A stretch of DNA of 10,460 bases from Bryobacterales bacterium (lineage in GTDB: Bacteria > Acidobacteriota > Terriglobia > Bryobacterales > Bryobacteraceae). Shown piece by piece: positions 1 to 6,153 of this stretch. The stretch lies in the NCBI GenBank assembly GCA_003164075.1, contig PLRZ01000504.1, positions 6,787-17,246 of the forward strand, read 5' to 3'. The notes beneath the pieces are model-generated. The model ran no database searches and was not told the DNA's origin. It was given only the letters and a program-made list of their open reading frames with translations. How positions within the stretch are numbered: the stretch's first letter is position 1; every line of letters starts with the position of its first letter. The position numbers were made by a program, and so were the translations under genes.

Positions 1-377
1 CGGCCATGGCCACAAGCATCGCAGACACCGGCTCCGTGGCCATCTACGGCATCAACTTCGATACCGCCAGCTCCGTCATCAAGCCGGACTCCGAGCCGGC
101 CATCACTGAGATCACTAAGCTGCTCACTAACAACCCCGCGCTGAAGGTCGGAATCGTCGGGCACACCGACATGGTCGGCGACGCCACCAGCAACATGCGT
201 CTCTCCCAGGCGCGCGCCCAGTCAGTCATCACCGATCTGGTCTCCAAGCACGGCATCGCCGCCGCGCGCCTGGTGGCCTTCGGCGCCGGACCCTGGGCGC
301 CCCTGGCCTCCAACAAGACCGACGACGGCAGGGCCAAGAACCGCCGCGTCGAACTGGTCGAGATTGCCACTAAGTAG
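1..377 (+). CDS. OmpA-family protein, C-terminal peptidoglycan-binding domain (5' end outside window)
   Basis: The reading frame is open from the window edge to TAG at 375-377, so this is the 3' end of a longer gene; the ATG at 6 is probably internal. The roughly 120 visible residues form a complete OmpA C-terminal domain. There is an INFD strand, then GHTD, then N-x-x-LSQARA, and finally GRAKNRRVEL. Counting from the ATG at 6, Asp55 of GHTD and Arg70 of LSQAR match the Asp/Arg pair that binds diaminopimelate in OmpA-like domains, and both are present. The domain non-covalently anchors envelope proteins to peptidoglycan in the periplasm. The missing N-terminal part may resemble the protein starting at 9223, whose DDFIPGEK region is a type I associate with OmpA domains; that link is inference. 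The domain call is firm, the full architecture is not visible. Confidence 0.93.
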   Translation, partial: AMATSIADTGSVAIYGINFDTASSVIKPDSEPAITEITKLLTNNPALKVGIVGHTDMVGDATSNMRLSQARAQSVITDLVSKHGIAAARLVAFGAGPWAPLASNKTDDGRAKNRRVELVEIATK

Positions 378-390
378 GCCCATCCGTGGA

Positions 391-473
391 CCATTGGAAG
401 GGGTGGGGCATCGGCAAATATCCCGCCCCTTCCTCGCACGAACTCCACGAGAACTTTCGAAAGGACGGCAATT
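391..473 (+). promoter_or_regulatory. Leader of TPR-protein copy 1 with a conserved hairpin and RBS
   Basis: Bases 396-407 can pair with 422-433 in a 12-bp stem (GGAAGGGGTGGG with CCCGCCCCTTCC) containing a single G-U pair and a 14-nt loop. It lies 18 nt after the OmpA stop. Downstream is the palindrome CTTTCGAAAG (454-463), which overlaps the ribosome binding site AAGGA (461-465), placed 8 nt before ATG 474. The same leader occurs before copy 3 at 6071-6153. No T-tract follows the stem, so an intrinsic terminator is unlikely; an attenuator, mRNA-stabilising element or processing site is possible. The function is unknown. Confidence 0.55.
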
Positions 474-2741
474 ATGATTGGCAAGCACTGGTGCCTGGTC
501 TGCGCGTTGATCCTGAGTCTGCTGGCGGGTCCGGGCGCAAGGGCGCAGGCGCCCACGATTCCCCCGGATATTCAGACCATATTCAATAAGATGAAGTCCG
601 GCCAATCGCTCACCGAGGCAGAGAAAACACGTATCCACGAGTGGAGCGACTCGATTAAATCCAAGCCGGCGGCTGGAACCGCGGGCGCGGGGAAGAACTC
701 CTCCGCCAGTGCAGCCCCGGCCGCCGCATCGCCATCGCAGAGTTCCACTCCCTGTCCGCCCGCCAGCGCCTCTCTGATCGCCGCCGCCGCGCCCACCCGG
801 GCCGAGTACGTGGCGCTGGTCAAGTCGTTGGCCGAGACCTATGGCAAGGGCCTGGGCACGCACCGCGCGGAGTTCGATCGCATATTCGCCGAGCACAGCC
901 CGAGTTCCTCCCCCGCCCAATCCGCGGGTGTGCTGTACATGAGCGGAGCGGCCGGCGCTTCGGTTTACGCCAGCGCCGTGGCGGCCGCGGCCAACCCCGA
1001 CGACCTGCAGGTGGCCAGCAACCTGGGGGTGGCGCTCGATACTATTCCCGACGCCAAAGCCGCCAGCGCGGTGCTGCTCTACGCCCGCAAGCTGGCCCCC
1101 CAGCAGGCGCTCCCCGCCCTCAACCTGGCCTGGGTCTACTTCAACTCCGGCCACGCCGCCGATGCCAAAGTCCTATTCCAGAGTGCGGCCGTTCTCGATC
1201 CCGATCTCTCCGGCCCCAGCGCCGGCCTGGGAATGCTGGCCAATTGTAGCGGCGATACCGCCACCGCTATGAGCATGTTCCGCAAATCGCTCAGCAAAAG
1301 CTACTCCGGCGTGGTGGCGGTGGGCTTTGAGAAGGCGCAAAAGGCACAAGAGCAACAGCAGCAGCAGCAGAACTCCACCGAACCCCCGCCCTCCTTTCCG
1401 CCCAGCGGCGACGCCGATTCCAGTCCGCTCCCCGAGTTGCCAGCCACTGCCGATCCCCAGGAAACACTCGGCTCCATCGCGGCATTTCAGCAGGCCAAGA
1501 TCTACGCCGACAAGGCGACACAGGCTGCGTCCGCGCGCCTCCAGGACGCGAACGCCCGCGTACTGGCCCTCATCCGCCACCGCCAGATCGACCCCGATGG
1601 AACCATCGATCTGCCCCGTCTCTTCGACAAGCAGCTCTTCGAATTCCGCCAGATATTGAAGCTCACCATAAGTGCGTCCCTGAGGGGAACCAATCAGCCC
1701 ATAGACCAGGCCTTCGCGGCGATAACGACGGCCTCCAAAAACATGGAGACCGTGGCCCTCGCCGCAATGCCGCAATTTGAAGAGCTCGATAGAGAAATCG
1801 ACGCGGCTCAACAACGATCCAATGAAGATCAAAGTGCGGCTGCAAATGCCGGTCATAATGAGGCGGCGAGAATCGCCGCGATGCAACGAGAGCGGGACGA
1901 GGAGGCGAGAATCGCCGTTCTTCGTCGACAGGAGGACGAGATAAATGACAGGTTGTGCAAACTCAACAAGCAGGTGCTGGAAACCGAGTATGCCCAGTAC
2001 TTCAAGCTATGGAAGCAGTTGTCCGATACCTATCGTGCAGCCACGCGCGACTTCTACGCCTACTCGCAGCCGATCATCGACCAGATCTGGGTTCCGGCGC
2101 TCAACCAATACGTCCAGTCTGACCGCGAGTTGAGCGTACTGACTCTCTACACGACGGACGCCCTCTATGCCAACAGCCTAGCCGAGATGGCACGGGTCAT
2201 CAAAAACCTCAAGTGCGTTGAACCCGAGCCCCCCAAACCGGCCGGGACGGTCAAGGATCCAACGCTCACACAAAAGGGACCGGATTGCCCCCTCAACCCC
2301 CCTTTGAACGTCAACCTGGGCGCCTTTAAGATGGAGCTGGGCTGCGACCACGTCAAGATTTCCGGCGGAGAGATTCTGCGCGTTGAGGTGGAGCGCAACT
2401 TCATCAAGAAATACACTGCCTACTCGGTGGGCCTTGGCGTAGCCGCATCCCTGCCCAGCATCAGTCTCGGCGGCGGCGGCAGCCTGGGCGACAACGGCAA
2501 AAGCTGGTCCCCGCCGGGTACAGAAGCCAAATTCAGTGCCAACGCCCAGATCATGGCGGGGGTGCGAGTGAACGATTCCGGAGGGGTGGAAGAGCTAAGC
2601 CTGAAGAGCACCGTTCAGGCCAGCGGCAGCGCCGGCCCCTTGAAGGGCGCCATTGGATTGAGTGGAACCGCAACCATCAGTCTGGAGAACGGCGTAAATA
2701 CAAGTGTCACGCCTATTCTCAATGGCTCGGCCGGGAAATAG
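474..2741 (+). CDS. Exported TPR-containing protein of unrecognised family, copy 1 (755 aa)
   Basis: I do not recognise a named family. The start ATG at 474 has AAGGA 8 nt upstream. Residues 1-24 form a signal peptide with likely cleavage at ARA|QAP. An Ala/Ser-rich stretch follows (about 60-95), then TPR-like helices at about 175-280 (LGVALDTIPDA, ALNLAWVYFNSGHAADA). Next come a Q6 tract and a Pro-rich linker (about 290-330), helices, and a charged, probably coiled-coil core (about 397-496) unlike the two sister copies. A conserved FYAYSQPIIDQIWVP block, a Pro hinge (EPEPPKP) and a Gly/Ser-rich beta-type C-terminal domain (about 600-755) follow. Cys94, 258, 495, 581, 605 and 624 are conserved in all copies, consistent with disulphides in the periplasm or at the surface. 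Its first part resembles copy 2 and its last 461 bp copy 3, so it is a mosaic. TPRs suggest protein binding; the partner is unknown. Confidence 0.92.
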   Translation: MIGKHWCLVCALILSLLAGPGARAQAPTIPPDIQTIFNKMKSGQSLTEAEKTRIHEWSDSIKSKPAAGTAGAGKNSSASAAPAAASPSQSSTPCPPASASLIAAAAPTRAEYVALVKSLAETYGKGLGTHRAEFDRIFAEHSPSSSPAQSAGVLYMSGAAGASVYASAVAAAANPDDLQVASNLGVALDTIPDAKAASAVLLYARKLAPQQALPALNLAWVYFNSGHAADAKVLFQSAAVLDPDLSGPSAGLGMLANCSGDTATAMSMFRKSLSKSYSGVVAVGFEKAQKAQEQQQQQQNSTEPPPSFPPSGDADSSPLPELPATADPQETLGSIAAFQQAKIYADKATQAASARLQDANARVLALIRHRQIDPDGTIDLPRLFDKQLFEFRQILKLTISASLRGTNQPIDQAFAAITTASKNMETVALAAMPQFEELDREIDAAQQRSNEDQSAAANAGHNEAARIAAMQRERDEEARIAVLRRQEDEINDRLCKLNKQVLETEYAQYFKLWKQLSDTYRAATRDFYAYSQPIIDQIWVPALNQYVQSDRELSVLTLYTTDALYANSLAEMARVIKNLKCVEPEPPKPAGTVKDPTLTQKGPDCPLNPPLNVNLGAFKMELGCDHVKISGGEILRVEVERNFIKKYTAYSVGLGVAASLPSISLGGGGSLGDNGKSWSPPGTEAKFSANAQIMAGVRVNDSGGVEELSLKSTVQASGSAGPLKGAIGLSGTATISLENGVNTSVTPILNGSAGK
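1353..1370 (+). repeat. CAA/CAG tract encoding Gln6
   Basis: Six consecutive Gln codons (CAA then five CAG) lie just before the Pro-rich linker of copy 1. The corresponding places in copy 2 (EEQKQQ, about 3907-3927) and copy 3 (EQQQQQ, about 7020-7037) have different lengths and interruptions, as expected of a slippage-prone trinucleotide tract in a flexible linker. Confidence 0.8.
1860..1937 (+). repeat. Tandem 39-bp repeat (two 13-residue units) in the core of copy 1
   Basis: Two adjacent 39-bp units, 1860-1898 and 1899-1937, encode EAARIAAMQRERD and EEARIAVLRRQED. Eight of the 13 positions are identical and the rest are mostly similar. The alternation of charged residues with Ala/Ile/Leu predicts an extended charged helix. 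Neither unit is present in copies 2 or 3, so this expansion is specific to the variable core of copy 1. Confidence 0.7.
2281..2741 (+). repeat. 461-bp near-identical 3' segment shared by copies 1 and 3 (first occurrence)
   Basis: This block aligns without gaps to 7858-8318, with about 20 base differences by hand count. It encodes the Cys/Gly-rich C-terminal domain. Copy 2 is much more diverged over the same domain. The pattern fits recent duplication or gene conversion between copies 1 and 3. Confidence 0.85.
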
Positions 2742-2760
2742 AAGATCGATCGGCCGATCG
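2742..2760. other. Post-stop GATCGATCG element with 14-bp palindrome
   Basis: Directly after the stop codon the sequence reads AAGATCGATCG. The same 11 bases follow the stop of copy 3 (8319-8329) and, with one change, copy 2 (5287-5297). Here it merges into the perfect palindrome CGATCGGCCGATCG (2747-2760). No T-tract follows, so it is not a clear terminator; it may simply be part of the duplicated unit. Confidence 0.5.
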
Positions 2761-2777
2761 CGCCCTGCAAACTCTCT

Positions 2778-2950
2778 CTGAACCGGAATTCCCGCGAATC
2801 TCGCTTATTCTCTCGTGGGCGTCCCGTTCCGGAAGCACGGGCATACGGCGAGTCGCCTTGCGCCGGCAGGATGCTGTGCGAGTTCGCAGCGTAACGGTCA
2901 TGCGTGAAATGTCATTCAAATATATTCTTGTCGCATCTCTCATCTGCCTG
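2778..2950 (+). repeat. 173-bp direct repeat (first copy): leader and signal-peptide head of the 8549 gene
   Basis: This segment aligns base for base, with a constant offset of 5673 and no gaps, to 8451-8623. It starts at CTGAACC and ends at TCATCTGCCTG, inside the signal-peptide codons. Its position after TPR copy 1 mirrors the position of the intact sequence after TPR copy 3, so the duplicated unit included the 3' flank and the head of the next gene. Confidence 0.88.
2787..2808 (+). promoter_or_regulatory. Conserved upstream box, occurrence 1
   Basis: It contains CGAATCTCGCTTAT preceded by AATTCCCG. The same core is found at 8460-8481 and 9135-9156. In all three cases the box ends 67-68 bases before a GTG codon that opens a signal-peptide reading frame. 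It could be a promoter or regulator site, but I cannot assign -35/-10 hexamers with confidence. Confidence 0.45.
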
Positions 2951-3034
2951 CGCGGCTCCCGGAAAGTCCCCGGCGCGGCAGCATCGACCCCAGTTGAACT
3001 TCACGCAATGTTTTCGAAAGGACGGCAATTATGA
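2876..3034 (+). pseudogene. Truncated relic of the 8549-type exported protein gene, ending on the copy 2 start
   Basis: From GTG 2876 (or ATG 2900) the frame matches the first codons of the gene at 8549, including the signal-peptide core KYILVASLICL. Homology stops at 2950, before the signal peptidase site. The frame then runs through unrelated sequence to TGA at 3032-3034, which overlaps the ATG of TPR copy 2 as ATGA. All of the mature protein is missing. It is best read as a deletion remnant created when the copy 1 block was joined to copy 2. It could still be translated as a 44-52 residue upstream peptide coupled to copy 2, but nothing shows that it is. Confidence 0.72.
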
Positions 3035-5286
3035 AAGGCAAGCACTGGTACGTGGTCTGCGCGTTGATCCTGAGTCTGCTGGCAGGTCCCGGCGCAAGGG
3101 CGCAGGCGCCCTCGATTCCTCCGGATATTCAGGCCATTATCAATAAGTTGAAGTCCGGCCAGGGGACCACTCCAGCCGAGGCGAAGCGCTTGCAGGAGTG
3201 GAGCAAGTCGATGAGTGCCGCGGCCTCCGGAGGAGGAGCGAACAATGCAAGCGCCGCCTCCGCCGGTACAACAGCCCCGGCCGCTGCATCGCTATCGCAG
3301 AGTTCCATTCCCTGTCCGCCCGCCAGCGCCTCTCTGATCACCGCCACTGCGCCCACGCGGGCCGAGTACGTGGCGCTGGTCAAGTCGTTGGCCGAGACCT
3401 ATGGCAAGGGCTTGGGCACGCACCGCGCGGAGTTCGATCGCATATTCGCCGAGCACAGCCCGAGTTCCTCCCCCGCCCAATCCGCGGGTGTGCTGTACAT
3501 GAGCGGAGCGGCCAGCGCTTCTGTCTACGCCAGTGCCGTGGCTGCCGTGGCCAGCCCGGACGACCTCCAGGTCGCCAGCAATCTGGGCGTGGCTCTCGAT
3601 TCCATCCCCGACGCCAAGTCCGCCAGCGCGGTGCTGCTCTACGCGCACAAGCTGGCTCCGCAGCAGACAATGCCCGCCCTGAACCTGGCCTGGGTCTACT
3701 TCAACTCCGGCCACGCCACTGAAGCCAAAGCTCTATTTCAGAATGCGGCTGTTCTCGCTCCCGATCTCGCCGGGCCCAGCGCCGGCCTGGGAATGCTGGC
3801 CAGTTGCCAGGGCGACACGGCTACCGCAACGATCATGCTTCGGAAGTCGCTCAGCAAGAGCTACTCCGGGGTGGTGGCGGTGGGCTATAAACAAGCGCAG
3901 CAGGCGGAAGAGCAGAAGCAGCAGGATTCCACCGAGCCTCCGCCTTCTTTTCCGCCCAGCGGCAGCGACGATTCCGGTCCGCTTCCCGAGATGCCGGCCA
4001 CTGCCGATCCCCAGAAGACGCTCGGCTCCGAAACCGCTTTTCAGCAGGCCTGGAACTTCGCCGAAAACGAAGTGCAAGCCGTCCTCGCGCGCTTTCAGGA
4101 TGCACAGGCCCGCGTCTCGGCCATCAACCGCCGCGCCCAGATCGATCCCGATGGAACCATCGATCTGCCCCGCACTTTCGACAAGCAAATCTTTGAGTAC
4201 CGCCAGATCGTCATGCTTACCGTCGGAACCGTCCAGCAGGTGAGTTTCCCAACCCTCCAGCAGGCCATGGGCGTCATTGGGCCGCTCAACGAGCAAGACG
4301 CGAAAGCGGGCGGGGTCGACATGGATACCTTACTGCGATTGCAGAAAGAACAGGCCGCGGACGCGGAGGCCCATTCGGACGCCTTTACCGGGATAGTAAG
4401 GCAAGGTCTTCCGCCGGCGGCGGAGGCGGCTGCAATTGATGCCGAGGATGCCAGGTATCGAGCCCAGCTCGCCCCTCTTCAACAACAGGGGGACGACTTG
4501 GCATACAAGATGTGCAAGCGAACGAAGGGGAATCTGGAAACAAACTACGCCCAGTGGTTCAAGGTCTGGAAGCAGTATTCCGATTCTTCGCGAGCATCCT
4601 CCCGCGACTTCTATGCCTACTCCCAGCCGATCATCGACCAGATCTGGGTTCCGTCGCTCAATGAACTCATTCAGGCCGACCGCGAGTTGCACGTGCTGCC
4701 TCTATACAGGTTTGACGCCCAAGGGGCCCTCGTCATTGCCGGCTTGGCCAAAGGCCTCCACGAACTCAAATGCGTTGAACCCCAACCGCCCGGGCCACCC
4801 AAGACGATCAAGGATCCAACGCTCACGAAAAAGGAACCGGATTGCCCCCTCAAACCCCCGCTGAATCTAAATTTTGTCGTCGCGAAGATGGAACTGGGGT
4901 GCGATCACGTCAAGATCTCCGGCGGCGAGATTCTGCGGGTCGAGGTGGAGCGCCAGTTCGGAAAATCCACGACGGTCTGGGTCGGCGTGGGCGTAACCGG
5001 ATCCCTGCCCGGATTGGGCGCCAGCGACGAAAGCCTGGGCGTGAGCGAAAACGGCAAGAGCTGGTCCCCGCCCGGCGTTTCCGTCGGCGCCAGCGCCACC
5101 GCACAGTCCTTGGTGGGCTTCCGCATCGGCGAAAACGGACAGTTGGACGATGTGATGTTCAAAAGCACGGTTCAGGTGGGTGGCAATATCGGCCCAGTGA
5201 GCGGCGCACTCGGAGTGACCGGCACCATCAGCCTGGAGAATGGCCCCAGTATCACGCCGGTCTCCAAGGTCTCGTATGGCAAATAG
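3031..5286 (+). CDS. Exported TPR-containing protein of unrecognised family, copy 2 (751 aa)
   Basis: Paralogue of the protein starting at 474. The ATG at 3031 has AAGGA (3018-3022) 8 nt upstream, and its first base overlaps the stop of the upstream relic frame. The signal peptide (residues 1-24, cleaved at ARA|QAP) is almost identical to that of copy 1. A TPR block follows (about 175-281), then a short Gln-poor and Pro-rich linker, a core of about 101 residues (about 393-493) with little resemblance to the other copies, the FYAYSQPIIDQIWVP block, a Pro hinge and a Gly-rich C-terminal domain that has diverged from copies 1 and 3 (for example VWVGVGVTGSLPGLG). The six conserved cysteines are present. 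The hairpin leader is missing, replaced by relic DNA. It is intact and the most independent of the three, so it may be the older diverged copy. Function unknown; envelope or surface location inferred. Confidence 0.92.
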   Translation: MKGKHWYVVCALILSLLAGPGARAQAPSIPPDIQAIINKLKSGQGTTPAEAKRLQEWSKSMSAAASGGGANNASAASAGTTAPAAASLSQSSIPCPPASASLITATAPTRAEYVALVKSLAETYGKGLGTHRAEFDRIFAEHSPSSSPAQSAGVLYMSGAASASVYASAVAAVASPDDLQVASNLGVALDSIPDAKSASAVLLYAHKLAPQQTMPALNLAWVYFNSGHATEAKALFQNAAVLAPDLAGPSAGLGMLASCQGDTATATIMLRKSLSKSYSGVVAVGYKQAQQAEEQKQQDSTEPPPSFPPSGSDDSGPLPEMPATADPQKTLGSETAFQQAWNFAENEVQAVLARFQDAQARVSAINRRAQIDPDGTIDLPRTFDKQIFEYRQIVMLTVGTVQQVSFPTLQQAMGVIGPLNEQDAKAGGVDMDTLLRLQKEQAADAEAHSDAFTGIVRQGLPPAAEAAAIDAEDARYRAQLAPLQQQGDDLAYKMCKRTKGNLETNYAQWFKVWKQYSDSSRASSRDFYAYSQPIIDQIWVPSLNELIQADRELHVLPLYRFDAQGALVIAGLAKGLHELKCVEPQPPGPPKTIKDPTLTKKEPDCPLKPPLNLNFVVAKMELGCDHVKISGGEILRVEVERQFGKSTTVWVGVGVTGSLPGLGASDESLGVSENGKSWSPPGVSVGASATAQSLVGFRIGENGQLDDVMFKSTVQVGGNIGPVSGALGVTGTISLENGPSITPVSKVSYGK

Positions 5287-5406
5287 AGGATCGATCGTCA
5301 CAGATTGAGTGCACTGCCTGGGAGCTTTCATTCGGTTCCCCGTCGTGAATGGATAAATCGAAAAGAGCGGCTCGGATTCATAACCTGCCGCACGAAAGGG
5401 AAAACG

Positions 5407-6096
5407 ATGAAAACGATGCTTGCTCTGAGCCTGGGAATCTTGCTGGGCATGGCCGTTCCAACCGCTGTGGGTCAGACCCGTCCGCCGCCCCTGCCGCCGC
5501 TCCCAGGCGGTTTTCAGGCCGATCCAGCCGCTGCGAAGGTGCAGGCCCAGCTTCGCGCGAGCGGCATGGCCGATGCTGGAGGGGGGACAAAGGCCAACGA
5601 AGAGATTTCGGGCTGCCCCAAGCGTATCGAGATCTCCTTCGGCTATGGCTGGACCACCGCTTACATGGACAAAACCACGGCCCACAATTTGTCCAAGGCT
5701 CCCCAGGATCCCGCAAAGAACGACGGTGCGTACCTGGACGAACCGGTCGGCAAAAAGGCTTACAAGAACGGAGTTCTGGAGTGGCGCAAGGATACCGAGA
5801 CGATCGCCGGCGGCCACGCCCCCTGCCCGGATAAAGTGGTCTACTACGACGGGAAATGGATGGGCTATTTATCCAACAAGGCGGCCTGCCAACCCGGCAA
5901 GATCGTTACCATCAGCGTCACCTTTCTGTATAACTCCCAGCAGGGTCAGGCCTGGATCGACGAGTACATCGATAAGCTGACCGAAGCGCTCAGCTCCAAA
6001 AAGCCGGTACGGTGCGGCGCCACCGGTCCCACTTTAGCGGGCAGCCACAGCGAGGTGAACAGTCGAGCCGCCATCGAAGGGGTGGGGCAGCCGTAA
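5407..6096 (+). CDS. Exported protein of unknown function (229 aa)
   Basis: I do not recognise a family. The frame is open from 5305, but ATG 5407 is the better start: AAGGG (5396-5400) lies 6 nt upstream and the protein then opens with a clean signal peptide MKTMLALSLGILLGMAVPTA (cleavage near AVG|Q, residue 22). A Pro-rich stretch follows at once (PPPLPPLPGG, 26-35). The mature part has four cysteines in CPKR, PCPD, ACQPG and VRC contexts, and aromatic-rich segments (FGYGWTTAYM, VVYYDGKWMGYL), suggesting a small disulphide-bonded, beta-rich domain. It sits 120 bp after TPR copy 2 and 57 bp before copy 3. Its last eight or so residues (AIEGVGQP) and the TAA stop are encoded by the hairpin leader of copy 3, so the original C-terminus was probably replaced by the duplication. 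Confidence 0.85.
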   Translation: MKTMLALSLGILLGMAVPTAVGQTRPPPLPPLPGGFQADPAAAKVQAQLRASGMADAGGGTKANEEISGCPKRIEISFGYGWTTAYMDKTTAHNLSKAPQDPAKNDGAYLDEPVGKKAYKNGVLEWRKDTETIAGGHAPCPDKVVYYDGKWMGYLSNKAACQPGKIVTISVTFLYNSQQGQAWIDEYIDKLTEALSSKKPVRCGATGPTLAGSHSEVNSRAAIEGVGQP

Positions 6097-6153
6097 ATAT
6101 CCCGCCTCTTCTTCGCGCGAAATCCACGAGAACTTTCGAAAGGACGGCAAGTT
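6071..6153 (+). promoter_or_regulatory. Leader of TPR-protein copy 3 with conserved hairpin, overlapping the upstream stop codon
   Basis: Homologous to 391-473. Bases 6076-6086 pair with 6101-6111 as an 11-bp stem with two G-U pairs and the same 14-nt loop length as in copy 1. The sequence change within the stem converts a G-C into a G-U pair, so pairing is kept. The TAA stop of the preceding gene (6094-6096) lies in the loop. AAGGA (6140-6144) is 9 nt before ATG 6154, within the conserved CTTTCGAAAGG segment. Confidence 0.55.

Noticed and set aside
454..463. CTTTCGAAAG palindrome at the ribosome binding site as a dedicated operator
   Set aside because: It is conserved in copies 1 and 3 but altered in copy 2 (TTTTCGAAAGG), and half of it is the ribosome binding site itself, which explains much of the conservation.
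222..1154. Long minus-strand open frame opposite copy 1 (and similar ones at 3292-3714, 4867-5817, 6846-7928)
   Set aside because: These mirror well-supported plus-strand genes in GC-rich DNA. Their products are Gly/Arg-rich without domains, and no ribosome binding site supports them.
5305..5406. Upstream extension of the 229-aa protein to ATG 5305
   Set aside because: The 34 extra residues are polar and would bury the signal peptide; ATG 5407 has a well-spaced AAGGG.
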